Positions 1-11,171 of a stretch of DNA of 64,000 bases are shown piece by piece. Position 1 is the first letter of the stretch; each line of letters begins with the position of its first letter. The translations under genes were made by a program, and so were the position numbers. The notes beneath the pieces were generated by a model. That model worked only from the letters and a program-made list of their open reading frames with translations. It ran no database searches and was not told the DNA's origin. This DNA comes from Pseudeuparius sepicola. Lineage: Eukaryota; Arthropoda; Insecta; Coleoptera; Anthribidae. The DNA is taken from NCBI GenBank assembly GCA_963920635.1, contig OY987302.1:34633278-34697277 (forward strand). The letters run 5' to 3'.

Positions 1-1926
1 GCAGGAAACCAAATTCAAATATAGGATTAAACTAGGACTAAAAAACCTAAACATAAATCACCAAAGTAGTCCGTCCTTACCTGATTATTTAACTGATCCT
101 AATAAAATAAATAATTACTTTGTATCTGTTTATAGTAGAGATGATGTTTTGGACAATGTTTGTCGCTATTATGCTAACAATAAATTAAACAATGATACTT
201 CCTTTTCTTTGCGTATTGTCGAACCACATGAAGTTTTATATGCAATAAAAAGTTTAAAATCTGATGCCAGAGGAATTGATGGATTAACCTTGACAATGAT
301 CAAGGTAAGTCTCTCTGTAACATTTCCCCACATTGTTTATATTGTGAACATGTGTTACTACCCAAAAATTTGGAAACGGGCCATAATTATGCCTATTCCC
401 AAAAATTCAAATCCTAGTGAATTGAAAGACCTCCGACATGTAAGCTTATTGCCGGTGCTCTCTAAGATACTCGAGAAGGTTGTTCAAGTCCAAGTTACAG
501 ACTATGTGGAGTCCTTCAAAATAATTCCGTCTAACCAATCAGGGTTTCGAGAATGTTACAGCACGACGTCAGCTCTGTTAAATATGTGCGATAACATTTT
601 CCGAGCATTGGACAAGAAAATGGCAGTTGCTGTGGTATCCATCGACTATTCTAAAGCTTTTGATCGAATCAATCACAGTCTTCTAGGTTCAAAGCTGCGA
701 TACATTGGGTTTGATGACAGTGCTGTTTCCTTTTTCATGAATTATCTAGGTGACCGAACGCAGTGTGTTTCAATAAACAATAGAACATCAAATGTCACTA
801 CTATACCTTCTGGAGTACCTCAGGGGTCCATTCTTGGACCACTTATTTTTCTAATTTATATATTCGACTTAGCTTTGACTGTTGAGAGTTCCGACATTCA
901 GTCGTTCGCAGATGAAACTCAAATAATTCACAGTTTCAAAGTTGAAAATATCCAAAATTCAGTTTCCGATTTGCAAGCATATGTCAACAATGTCTGTAGA
1001 TATTCGGCGGACCACAATCTAAGCATCAATCCAGATAAAACAAGTATTGTGCTTTTTTGCTCTGAACCCAAGAGGCAAGACATCTCAGAGACTCTCCGAT
1101 TAGTCGTTGGGGGTACGCCTATTCTGTATAGCGAAGCTGCAAAGATGTTAGGTGTACACGCAGATGCAAAGTTGAGGTTTACAAGTCATGTGGCTCAGCT
1201 GGCACAAAAATGTATTTAAAGTTACGGGTTCTATGGGCAAGTCGATACTTACTAAACTTTAAGCTCAGGAAAAAATTATGTGAATCTCTGGTTGTGCCAG
1301 TATTAAGTTATTGTGATATATTGTATTTCCCATGTCTAGACCAGCAAGCAAAAAATAGACTTCAAATTATACAAAATAATTGTGTACGCTTAGTGTGTGG
1401 CCTAAAAAAATTTGATCATGTTTCAGAGAAATATACAATGTTGAAGTGGTTAAAGATAAACAGTCTAGTAAAATATCATTTTTTGGTTTTTATACATAGG
1501 TTATTAATCGCTTCGAAGCCCGACTATCTGAAGAAAAAACTAATATTCAATGGGACCGAAACATTATGAGAGTTCCGCAGCACAGCATGACTTTGTTCCA
1601 GCGAAGTTTTTCATATAATGCAGCAATTTTGTATAATTCACTTGACAATAGATACAAAGACATGTCCTTATCACGTTTTCGACAAAGTATTAAGACACTT
1701 TTGTTTGCTGATCTAAATATTTAACTGCTTAGAATTATTTTATCGTTATTGATTTGTGAGTTAAATTGGAACATCAAAATGCAAATGAACCAAATGGTTG
1801 AGTGTAAGAGTAGCAAATGCTAAACTTCGCCATTTTGGTTTCTTACTTTTTGCTAAATAATGTAATATACATTTTTTCTCCTGTATATGTACATTACAAA
1901 TAATAAAGACGTTGATTATTATTATT
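1..1926 (+). mobile_element. LINE (non-LTR retrotransposon), 5' part outside window
   Basis: The reading frame is already open at the first base, so the element starts before the window. It holds an RT gene followed by about 200 bp of 3' UTR. It ends in AATAATAAAGACG followed by a short GATTATTATT-type repeat, the kind of simple-repeat tail seen in CR1/jockey-type LINEs rather than poly(A). The coding part is interrupted, so this is a dead copy. The clade is not certain. Confidence 0.85.
2..1724 (+). pseudogene. LINE reverse transcriptase, frameshifted, 5' incomplete
   Basis: Non-LTR RT. The visible blocks in order are a DARGIDGL segment, a PIPK motif before the fingers, SIDYSKAFDRINH (palm A), SGVPQGSILGPLIF (motif B) and SFADETQ (motif C). 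Motif C normally reads FADD. Here the second catalytic Asp is Glu (codon 914-916), which would be expected to cripple polymerisation. Frame 2 is open from the window edge to the stop at 1219. The C-terminal Cys-containing part continues in another frame from 1210 to 1569 and, after a further break, to the stop at 1724 (ending ADLNI). The endonuclease and ORF1 are not in the window. The RT identification is firm and the exact clade is not. Confidence 0.88.
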
Positions 1927-2349
1927 CCCCTAAAATTCCCAAATATCTAAAGTACCTAGCCTAGTAAATAAATTCAGTCCCTTTTCCTAATAATGGAATA
2001 CTTTTAGATATAATTTTCAAATAAATTGTGATCTAATAATACATATATTACTTATGTATATAATAATACAATAATTCTGAAAAATTATGCTACCAAACAA
2101 TATTCCAAAGTAAGGACCTGTGCGAAATTATGAATTGACTTTTTCTCTACTAATTTTAATAAAAAATAACCTTTGGGTTTATAAAATATAAGTTATATTT
2201 AACGCAAAGACAAATAATAAAATTATATCTTGGAAAAAGTTTCCGTGGCATTAATGGAGTAGGTACATGTAATTTTAACTGAAAATTTAAATTTAGATCT
2301 GCCTTAACTGTCCGACCACTGGCGAATTGACCCTAAGTATATACTATAA
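1927..2349. other. AT-rich spacer, nothing recognised
   Basis: I see no long reading frame, inverted repeat or similarity to other parts of the window here. Confidence 0.5.
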
Positions 2350-2765
2350 AGCACAAAATAAAATAAGTTAAAATCTTTTTAAAAACAAGCTTTTATTTAA
2401 GCCATGTACGAAAACGAATAAAATAAGTTTATGTTTTCGTTAAGATAATTCAATGCAGAATTGCGACAAGCGAGGCCACAAGTTTTTGTAAATCAAAAAG
2501 CTTGTCGCATGAATTGTATTTGGCAAGAAAATACATACTTTGGCAAGTAGGTACCCTTGGTTATCAACCAATCACTGTCAAATAAAATTAATTGGTACCT
2601 ACTTTTCTGAACATTTCGTCCGACAAGCTTTTTGATTTACAAAAACTGGTCGCAATTTGGCTTTGAATTATCTTAAGGAAAGCCTAAACTTATGTAAGTC
2701 GTTTTAGTACATCCCTTAAATGAAAGTGCGTTTTAAAAAGGTTTTTTCTTTTATTTTAAAAAAAG
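2350..2765. repeat. MITE-like palindromic element with long inverted arms
   Basis: The left arm (2375-2510) matches the reverse complement of the right arm (2620-2740) with scattered differences. Both outer ends read CTTTTTAAAA, and both inner parts hold the block TTTGTAAATCAAAAAGCTTG. Similarity continues more weakly outward to about 2350 and 2765. Toward the centre a GTAGGTACC / GGTACCTAC pair faces itself. There is no coding capacity, so this is a non-autonomous DNA element or a foldback structure. Superfamily and target duplication were not determined. Confidence 0.7.
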
Positions 2766-3021
2766 CTTATACTAAAGTGAACCAGGCAAACAATGAACAA
2801 GATAATAATGGTAGGTAAGTAAAACTAAGTTGAAAGTTGTAGTAAAACTTCCCAAAACAGTGATGTCAGGTGGGTGAGAATATAAAAATCCCGAGACGGT
2901 ATTGTCGGTGTTGAAAATGTTTTCCATAGAACTCCCTAGATTTTTTCTCAACTAGGTATTGTTACAATTCCCCAATTGATTTTTGGACAACAAAATTTTT
3001 AACAAATCTAACAAGAGTAGG
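2766..3021. other. Spacer, nothing recognised
   Basis: AT-rich sequence between the palindromic MITE and mariner-like copy A, with no supported feature. Confidence 0.5.
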
Positions 3022-4709
3022 TACAGGGTGGCCCATCCAAGCGGAAAAAGTGTGCTACGTGGAGACACGTTAACATAAAATCGTCATTCAAAAAATGAGA
3101 TTGTAGTAAAAATTAAGGGGAATTCGAGGGTGTACCCTAATTTTGTATACGGGGGTCGGTAAAAAAGTTATCGCGAAAAAACATTTTTTGCAAAATAAAA
3201 AAAATATATTTTTTTACCTACACATCCATTAGAGAACCTTTAGGTAGTATTCCCGAATATTCAGTTTTTTAATATAGCTTCCGGTTATAGCGGAAATTAA
3301 AGTGGTTTTCTCTATTTTACAACTTACACATTTCTCTTAACCATCACAGGATTCCTTTTTTAATTCTGAATCCAACGATATATAATTTCACCTATTTATC
3401 TCCAACCGTTTCCGAGATATTTATCAGAGAAGCTCCATCAAACTAGATACATGGTCTCATGGTCGGTGTCTGATGTTCGATCTGAGTAGGCCAAACAATA
3501 AAACCAAATTTATGACAAATCAAGTCAGCCATGATAATAAAACTGACAATCGAGTAGGCTGTCAATTCAATATTTCTATTTACGTGTCAGATTAGTCTAA
3601 AATTTTGTTGCTGAAGCTGTTGGTAGTTGCAGTTTAAAAAATGTTTTTGAAAGAAGAATGCTGTGATATTTTAGAGATCTTCATCAAAAATGATAAAAGA
3701 TACGTAGAAACTGTGAGGGAGTATTCTCGTAAATATCCAAATAGAAATGTTCCGAGTGCTTCATTTATATGTATGTAAGCTGTATCGAAGATTCAGATCG
3801 ACAGGAAGTGTGATTAGCAAGAGAAAAAAAGGGTTTAGAATTAGTGGGGACGAGAGAGAACGAATTTTAAATTATTTCAGAAGAAATAACGAAAAATCTC
3901 AGAGAGATGCAGCGAGAGACTTACAAATTCCCCGGTCTACAATACAAAGGGTAATGAAATTAAGCAAATTTAAAGCCTTCAAAATATTACCTGTTCAAAG
4001 GCTATTCCCTGGAGATGCTGCAAGAAGACTGGAATATTTTCAAACAATGTTAAACTTTTATTTTGCAAGAGGTGGAGCTGGATTTTTTAAACAAATAATT
4101 ATTTGGTCCGATGAAGCTACATTTACAATGGCGGGAATATACAACCGGAAAAATAGTATATTTTGATCTGTTGACAATCCACGGGCATTTCGTGAAGTTG
4201 TGAAATCCGGCAGAAATTCCGTGGGTGTTTGGTGCGGAATTGTGGGAAATTTTATAATGGGCCCTCTATTTTATTCAGGAAGTATGATAGGTAGGAAATA
4301 CCTACATTTAATCCAGAACGAATTGGAACAATACCTACTTTGACCAGTTGCCATTATTTTTTCTTAACCAACTCCAAGAAAGACAATTAATATGGCAGCA
4401 AGATGGCGCTTCCTTCCATAACTGTGGGCCCATAACGGAATTTTTGAACAATTCGTTTGAAAATTGGATTGGTAAACATGGAACGATAAGGTGGCCGCCA
4501 CGTAGTCGAGATTTAACCCCCTTGGATTTTTTCTTGTGGGGGCATTTAAAAAATAAAGTTTATAAGAACCGCCCCGAAAATGTTGAGGAGATTAAAAGAC
4601 GAGTAAAATTAGAAATTGATAGTTTAAACAATCGTCCCTTAATCTTTGAAAATGCCCGAAAAAATTTCTTAAAAAGACTTAGGTTATGTGTAAATAATAA
4701 GGAAACCAT
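3022..4709 (+). mobile_element. Tc1/mariner-like element, copy A, 3' truncated
   Basis: It starts with TACAGGGTGGCCCATCC, the same terminus as the complete copies at 5491-7814 and 13615-15934. The left inverted repeat (about 540 bp) and most of the transposase are present. Similarity stops at about 4709, after the AACCATTTTGAAC block, and there is no right inverted repeat. A short GTGACA repeat and a T-run follow the breakpoint. Confidence 0.9.
3641..4709 (+). pseudogene. Tc1/mariner-family transposase, copy A (broken)
   Basis: DDE transposase of the IS630-Tc1-mariner superfamily. The start is at 3641 (MFLKEECCD). An N-terminal helix-turn-helix region is followed by IIWSDEATF (first Asp), WQQDGASFHN (second Asp) and PPRSRDLTPLDFFLWG (third Asp). 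In this copy 40 residues lie between the second and third Asp, unlike DD34D mariner or DD34E Tc1. Damage: a 4-bp insertion near 3773 shifts the frame, a Trp codon is a stop at 4164-4166, one extra codon lies near 4098, and a CTAC insertion near 4334 breaks the frame again. It cannot encode a full protein. Confidence 0.88.
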
Positions 4710-5232
4710 TTTGAACAGTGACAGTGACAGATTTTTTTTTTGAACTTGCTTAGTGGAGAAAGGTAAAAGAACAGGATTCTAGCGCGCTGCTGTTCGAGTA
4801 AATCTATTTCGCGCCCAGTTTGCCGATTTTAGGACGAAAAGATTTTTCACTTCTTCGTGACGACGAGGGAACACCGGTGTGTGTCTACAAATAGTTCATC
4901 GCAAAGGCCACAGCTACACCGTCGCCGTCATTTCAATGGGGAAGACCACTCCAGCATCTAGAGGACATCGCCAGAGCACGCGACATTGCCGGAGCGAACG
5001 TCTTTTCTTGTAAAATCTTCACTTTTGGTAACAGTGTTGTTTTTGGACAAACTGTAAGTACATTCTACTTTATACTGCACGCTGTTTCTCTGCAAATACG
5101 GAATCGAATGGTCGTTACCAGTTACAATCTCGGAGGCGTTCAGTAAGTTCGACAAAGTGTCATAACCGAATTTGTGGTGGTGGTGATCATCCTCAGTCTG
5201 CATCTGAGTCTTCTGTTCATACTGCACAAACC
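4710..5232. other. Unassigned sequence upstream of the gag/Arc-like fragment
   Basis: The sequence is more GC-balanced than its surroundings and leads directly into the gag-like fragment at 5233. It could be the leader or 5' UTR of the same degenerate retroelement or gene. I see no LTR boundary or primer-binding site that I can defend. Confidence 0.4.
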
Positions 5233-5490
5233 ATGTCGAATGTTACTTTAACTGATGAACAATTTCAAGTTTTGCTAAATAGGCTTAGTGTAGCATAACC
5301 TTAGTCAACTCAAGCTCCTGTTTATTCTGGACATTTTACCAAATGCTTTAGTCGTTTTGATGGCAAGAAAGAAAACGATGTTAATGCTTTTATTGATGCA
5401 ATTTCGGTGTACAAAGACTGCGCACAGATGTCAGATGACAATGCACTCAAAGGACTTCCGATGCTCTTAGATGGATTTGCCGCGACATGG
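5233..5490 (+). pseudogene. Ty3/gypsy gag or Arc-like capsid fragment
   Basis: An ATG at 5233 opens a short N-terminal peptide, followed by two in-frame stops. After these the same frame reads GHFTKCFSRFDGKKENDVN, then SVYKDCAQMSDDNAL and GLPMLLDGFAATW. That pattern (FxRFDG, ENAL-GLPMLL, A-TW) is the N-lobe capsid signature shared by insect Ty3/gypsy gags and the insect Arc genes domesticated from them. The fragment is cut exactly where mariner-like copy B begins at a TA. The rest of the capsid is not found after copy B, so a deletion or rearrangement also happened. I cannot tell a retroelement gag from a former Arc-like gene. Confidence 0.7.
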
Positions 5491-6094
5491 TACAGGGTGG
5501 CCCATCCAAGCGGAAAAAGTGTGCTACGTGGAGACACGTTAACATAAAATTGTCATACAAAAAATGAGATTGTAGTAAAAATTAAGGGGAATTCGAGGGT
5601 GTACCCTAATTTTGTATACGGGGTCGGTAAAAAAGTTATCGCGAGAAAACATTTTTTGCAAAATAAAAAAAAATATTTTTTTACCTACACATCCATTAGA
5701 GAACCTTTAAGTAGTATTCCCGAATATTCAGTTTTTTAATATAACTTCCGGTTATAGCGGAAATGAAAGTGGTTTTCTCTATTTTACAACTTACACATTT
5801 CTCTTAACCATCACAGGATTCCTTTTTTAATTCTGAATCCAACGATATATAATTTGACCTATTTATCTCCAACCGTTTCCGAGATATTTATCAGAGAAGC
5901 TCTATCAAACAAGATACATGGTCTCATGGTCGGTGTCTGATGTTTGATCCGAGTAGGCCAAACAATAAAACCAAATTTATGACAAATCAAGTCAGCCATG
6001 ATAATAAAACTGACAATCGAGCAATATTTCTATTTACGTGCCAGATTAGTCTAAAATTTTGTTGCTGAAGCTGTTAGTAGTTGCAGTTTAAAAA

Positions 6095-7131
6095 ATGTTT
6101 TTGAAAGAAGAATGCTGTGATATTTTAGAGATCTTCATCAAAAATGACAAAAGATACCTAGAAACTTTGAGGGAGTATTCTCGTAAATATCCAAATAGAA
6201 ATGTTCCGAGTGCTTCATTTATATCTGTATCGAAGATTCAGATCGACAGGAAGTGTGATTAGCAAGAGAAAAAAACGGTTTAGAATTAGTGAGGACGAGA
6301 GAGAACGAATTTTAAATTATTTCAGAAGAAATAACGAAAAATCTCAGAGAGATGCAGCGAGAGACTTACAATTTCCCCGGTCTACAATACAAAGGGTAAT
6401 GAAATTAAGCAAATTTAAAGGCTTCAAAATATTACCTGTTCAAAGGCTATTCCCTGGAGATGCTGCAAGAAGACTGGAATATTGTCAAACAATGTTAAAC
6501 TTTTATTTTGCAAGAGGTGGAGCTGGATTTTTTAAACAAATTATTTGGTCCGATGAAGCTACATTTACAACGGCGGGAATATACAACCGGAAAAATAGTA
6601 TATTTTGGTGTGTTGACAATCCACGGGCATTTCGTGAAGTTGTGAAATCCGGCAGAAATTCCGTGGGTGTTTGGTGCGGAATTGTGGGAAATTTTATAAT
6701 GGGCCCTCTATTTTATTCAGGAAGTATGACAGGTAGGAAATACCTACATTTAATCCAGAATGAATTGGAACAATACTTTGACCAGTTGCCATTAATTTTT
6801 CTTAACCAACTCCAAGAAAGACAATTACCTAATATGGCAGCAAGATGGCGCTTCCTTCCATGAAAATTGGATTGGTAAACATGGAACGATAAGGTGGCCG
6901 CCACGTAGTCCAGATTTAACCCCCTTGGATTTTTTCTTGTGGGGACATTTAAAAAATAAAGTTTATAAGAACCGCCCCGAAAATGTTGAGGAGATTAAAA
7001 GACGAGTAAAATTAGAAATTGATAGTTTAAACAATCGTCCCTTAATCTTTGAAAATGTACGAAAAAATTTCTTAAAAAGACTTAGGTTATGTGTAAATAA
7101 TAATGGAAACCATTTTGAACATTTAATGTAA
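6095..7131 (+). pseudogene. Tc1/mariner-family transposase, copy B (broken)
   Basis: The start codon at 6095 gives the same N-terminus as copies A and C. A 5-bp loss near 6223 shifts the frame. From there a long frame runs through IIWSDEATF (first Asp) to 6863. A CCTA-type insertion near 6828 and a loss of about 38 bp near 6860 then remove the region after WQQDGASFH. The C-terminal part with the third Asp (LDFFLWGHLK) resumes and ends at 7131. Confidence 0.88.
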
Positions 7132-7275
7132 ATGAACTTCTAACTAATTTTTAATAACTAATCATATTGTTGTTGTTATAATAAACATGACAGTAGTAAA
7201 AATAATAAATGTTTCATAATTTCCACGAAATTTTTAATTAAGTTGAATGCAGTTGAATGGCTATAGCCACTTTAA

Positions 7276-7814
7276 CATTCAGCCTACTCGCTTGTCAGTT
7301 TTATTATCATGGCAGACTTGATTTGTCATAAATTTGGTTTTATTGTTTGGCCTACTCAGATCTAACATCAGACACCGACCATGAGACCATGTATCTAGTT
7401 TGATGGAGCTTCTCTGATAAATATCTCGGAAACGGTTGGAGATAAATAGGTCAAATTATATATCGTTGGATTCAGAATTAAAAAAGGAATCCTGTGATGG
7501 TTAAGAGAAATGTGTAAATTGTAAAATAGAGAAAACCACTTTCATTTCCGCTATAACCGGAAGCTATATTAAAAAACTGAATATTCGGGAATACTACTTA
7601 AAGGTTCTCTAATGGATGTGTAGGTAAAAATTTTTTTTTATTTTGCAAAAAATGTTTTTTCGCGATAACTTTTTTACCGACCCCCGTATACAAAATTAGG
7701 GTACACCCTCGAATTCCCATTAATTTTTATTACAACCTCATTTTTTGAATGACGATTTTATGTTAACCTGTCTCCACGTAGCACACTTTTTCCGCTTGGA
7801 TGGGCCACCCTGTA
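7276..7814. repeat. Right terminal inverted repeat of mariner-like copy B
   Basis: The reverse complement matches 5491-6025 nearly throughout, starting at TACAGGGTGG and running to the TCATGGCTGACTTG-type inner block. Terminal repeats of about 540 bp are far longer than the roughly 20-40 bp usual for mariner. They include blocks such as GATAAATATCTCGGAAACGG in mirror orientation. Confidence 0.85.
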
Positions 7815-8299
7815 CCTACTGTTTTCTTTTTATTATTTAGAGTACTGTTTAATGAAATTTTGAATAACTAATCATAGTACATTTATTTTTGTTTGTGTAG
7901 CTGTACAAACTTGTTATTGTTTACGAATTAACTATTTATGCCTGTTTTACATTGAGAATTTCTTCATGAATTAATTCATGAAGTTACTTCACGAATTAGA
8001 GCATGTTCTATTTTCCGTCAAGGAAGGTTATATTTTGATACTGGTTTTGTTTGAGGCATTAGACGAGGAAGAGGGGAGTACATGGATTTAAAGATGATAT
8101 ACTTAGATAAAAAGTGTGTGAAATGTTACAATATGTTTTATTCATGTATTCCACTGCCAAGGCACAGCTCCCTCATTCACGAAATAATCACAAAACTCCT
8201 CTTGGGCAGCAACGCAAGCATGTCTTGGTGAGCATGTTTGGTAAGAAAGTCTAAATTGAAATATATAGTCTTTATCAAGCTCTTCTAGGATGGAAGTAC

Positions 8300-8484
8300 C
8301 TAGGACATTCAGGTCTCAAAAATTATGTAATGTGCAATATGCCAATGTTATGGTTTGCAATTTTTCCACAATTAATTCAATATTTTTTTCAAATTAATTG
8401 TCAAAAAACTCTAAATCGTTTGGCTAAAATGCCAAATGCATTTTCAACTACTCATCTAGGCAGACTTAATCTGTAGTTAAAGGT
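8300..8484 (-). pseudogene. Harbinger-type (DDE_Tnp_4) transposase C-terminal fragment
   Basis: The minus strand reads FNYRLSLPR, a stop, then VVENAFGILAKRFRVF, another stop, and later LAYCTLHNF. FNYRLS--R--VENAFGIL--RFR is the signature around the catalytic Glu of PIF/Harbinger transposases, and the CTLHN block is typical of their C-terminus. Only this end is recognisable. The two upstream Asp regions were not found, because the middle of the element is lost or replaced. Confidence 0.82.
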
Positions 8485-8508
8485 GCTTTGGATGAAGATG
8501 GATATGGT

Positions 8509-9286
8509 TAGAAAATAGGAAGTGGCTATTTATACGTCCGACGTATATAAAAGTCGGTATACGTCTTGCGCTCTCACTGGTGGATTGAGTCACGTGACAC
8601 ATAACCTTATTTCTACTTCTACCGTCCGATGGAGGATGATGAATCGGCTTGTTTACCAAAGTCGATTGGATGATGTCCGAGATTATTCAGATCTATCTTG
8701 TCTCATATTTTATATTGCGTATGCCCTCCTTTTTCGGCGATGCGCCGATGGGCATTGCGGTATGAAAAATACAGTGGTAATTATTTCCAATGGTGTAGGT
8801 AACCCCCCCCCCCCCGACATTCGGCGCCGAATGTCAGGGGGTAGCCAAAATTTCAAGAAAATCGGGGGTGGGTTACAACGCCGAACATCGGGCGAAAATA
8901 GGGGGTACTACCTACCTAGCCAAAATTTCAAGAAAATCGGGGGTGGGTTACACCATTGGAAATGATTAATGATTACCACTTCTTTTTTCATACGGCAGCG
9001 ATGCGCGCTGCCACAATATGGAGCGAATGCCCCCTTCTTTCTTCATACGGCAGCGCCTATCCCACAAAAAGGAGGGCATACGCTCCTTATTGCAAAGATG
9101 CTTGAGAAAAATGCACTTCCGATGGCTTCCGACATATCTAAATAAGTTTATAAGTTTACTTCGGACGTGTACGGAGTTAAATGTACGTCCAAAGAAGTCA
9201 CATGACTCAACTCGCCAATGAGAGCGCAAGACGTATACCGACTTTTATATACGTCGGACGTATAAATAGCCACTTCCTAGAAAATA
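8509..9286. mobile_element. Mutator-like (MULE) non-autonomous element 1 with its 9-bp target duplication
   Basis: The element body is 8518-9277. It starts GGAAGTGGCTATTTATACGT and ends with the mirror ATAAATAGCCACTTCC. It is flanked by perfect 9-bp direct repeats TAGAAAATA (8509-8517 and 9278-9286). Terminal repeats of 100 bp or more plus a 9-bp duplication are diagnostic of Mutator-like elements. The interior is non-coding. It contains a GC-rich palindrome at about 8806-8840 (GACATTCGGCGCCGAATGTC) and two direct copies of GCCAAAATTTCAAGAAAATC. A second copy lies at 31207-31918. Confidence 0.92.
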
Positions 9287-9516
9287 TATGTTCTGACAGG
9301 GGAAATGTAGCACAAAAAAAATATTTTGTTATTTAATCTCGTGTTGGTATTCGCTAGAATCTAACATAAGGTGACAAAAAAATTCATCAATTTCTTCATC
9401 AGTGTAAAATAGAACTTGTCGTGAATTAATTCATGAATTTATTCATGTTTATTTAATGTTATGAATTTATTCATGAATTCATTCATGAAGAAATTGTCAA
9501 TGTAAAACTGGCTTTA

Positions 9517-10750
9517 TACATGTTTTCCATGTTCAATAATATAATCTCTAATAATTAAAAGGTAAAGGGTATTATTGTTATAAACAAGCTTTGGGCGGCA
9601 ATTATTGAAAGGCCTAGGGGAGGCAAACTTCTTAATTCGCCAATGTGCACAACTCAAAACTATAGGAATAAATACTTAAATAAACACAATATTCTAATGC
9701 TAAATTACCTAATTATCAATTATTTATTATTTTGTGCAATTGAGCAAATACTTATTACAATATAAAAATAAATAAATAATTACTGGTCGAGATCACAGGC
9801 CCCTTTTTCCGCTTATTGATGGCTCTCCCTCTCCTTGTTTTACAGGTTTTTCATTTAAGTAGGTAGGTACTTACCAGAACTTAAAATGTAATCATGTCTG
9901 GCAAAAGATAAGAAATAAGTCAAATTTAATACACTATAAAACGTAATTAATAAACCCAGAAAAGGCACAATAACTCTGAAAATTTCAAAAAATACATGTG
10001 AAATAGTGTTCATAGCGGACACAAAATAGATAGTGGACATAACCAATTTATTAAAAAAAATATTTTAAAGTTAAGTTTTTAAGTTTAGCCTATATAACCC
10101 CGATTACTGTAAGAAGTCCGGATTTTGTCAGATGACATTCTCCACAAAATCCCTAGGAATTTTCTGTTAACCATGGGTATATCATTGGTATGTGTCTCAA
10201 CCAGTTAATGACGTCACTCATTGATTTATGATGTGAAAAGTTACCCAAGTGATACGAAAAAAAGAGCATAATAAAATAAAAACCCCATTGCAATCACGAT
10301 TATACCGCTGTAAATAACAATAACTATGACTACAACTCATTTTAATAATAATTTCAAATGTCATGGAAACACTGTCGTTTTGGTATTTTGTAATAATATC
10401 AGCTGCTTTTGGCAGCGTCTATGGCCGGACTCAGGCAAATTTAGCTTCGGTGTGTCAAAGTGACAGTGAAGGTTTTCCAGATCGTTCAAACTGGTTCAAA
10501 CATTCGGCAATGAAAATATTCGCGGGTTTTCTACGTTTCCTGAGTTTTACCATCATCTGTGTTGTTCTTGTTCGTGTTACTTTTCGTGTTATTAGTGCAA
10601 ATGGGCTAGTTACTGACCTGAACTTATGACCCGGTTGCAGTTTTTGCTGCATTGGTGCCAACTTAGGATATCGAAATTACCAATTGACAGTCCCAGTAAG
10701 GACTTCTTAAAATAATTTGAGTTATACTAGAATTGCACAGACTGGCTAGG
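9517..10750. other. Mostly unannotated; one weak exon-like stretch
   Basis: There is no recognised element. On the minus strand 9877-10040 encodes a hydrophobic peptide (about 50 codons containing RVIVPFLGLLITFYSVL). It ends at a donor-like CTG/GTAAGT. It could be a membrane-protein exon, but no acceptor or family match is visible. The plus-strand open frame at 10363-10629 has no recognisable motif. Confidence 0.3.
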
Positions 10751-11112
10751 TCATGATACAACAAAAGAGAGATATGATATTTAGCCGCCTCAATTTCGTT
10801 CCCTTCTGCGCAATTACGTCACGCGGTAAGTTCCCGCCCACTTATGACATGCAAAGTATTACAGTATGTCCACTGATTGAGTTTACAAAGGAACAAATGG
10901 ACCAAAGAGTAATTAACAGTAATTTTGCAACGCAAACTTCCGCAAATTGGCTGAAAATGCAGAGAACACACTACAATGACACTCAGACGTTTCTGACGTT
11001 TCGGTTGTTTATAACCAGATGATACAACTTGTACCATTGTTTATAACCGCGTGACGCGCCAATATGGTGTCCAACCTGCGCAATATCATATCTCTCTTTT
11101 GTTGTATCATGA
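10751..11112. repeat. MITE with about 30-bp terminal inverted repeats
   Basis: The left end TCATGATACAACAAAAGAGA continues to GATATGATATT. It is mirrored at the right end (TCTCTTTTGTTGTATCATGA, ending at 11112). Subterminal ACGTCACGCGG / CCGCGTGACGCG blocks also face each other. It has no coding capacity. The target duplication and superfamily are undetermined. Confidence 0.75.
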
Positions 11113-11171
11113 ACCTATATATTTTATGGGTTATTGACCCCGTTATCGCTCTGCCCTGGTCCCAAGTACGG

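Larger units (their letters stand above)
5491..7814 (+). mobile_element. Tc1/mariner-like element, copy B, both ends present
   Basis: It begins TACAGGGTGGCC and ends GGCCACCCTGTA, with a TA at each extremity as expected for this superfamily. The left inverted repeat (5491-6025) and right inverted repeat (about 7276-7814) correspond over roughly 540 bp. The total length is 2324 bp. The transposase in between is broken, so the copy is non-autonomous. Confidence 0.92.
7939..9513 (-). mobile_element. PIF/Harbinger-like DNA transposon remnant
   Basis: The ends are inverted repeats: left TGCCTGTTTTACATTGA and, reading inward from the right end, AGCCAGTTTTACATTGA. Each is followed by an ATTTCTTCATGAAT-type block. 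TTA trinucleotides flank both ends (7936-7938 and 9514-9516), matching the TWA target duplication of PIF/Harbinger. A minus-strand transposase fragment with Harbinger motifs lies inside. The element is interrupted by a Mutator-like insertion at 8518-9277. Confidence 0.8.

Noticed and set aside
5322..5537. Minus-strand open frame overlapping the gag/Arc-like fragment
   Set aside because: It is the antisense of the capsid signature and runs into the mariner-like terminal repeat.
10363..10629. 88-codon open frame with hydrophobic start, possible signal-peptide protein
   Set aside because: No family motif, no supporting splice sites or conservation, and an overlapping open frame on the other strand. 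Not supported as a gene.
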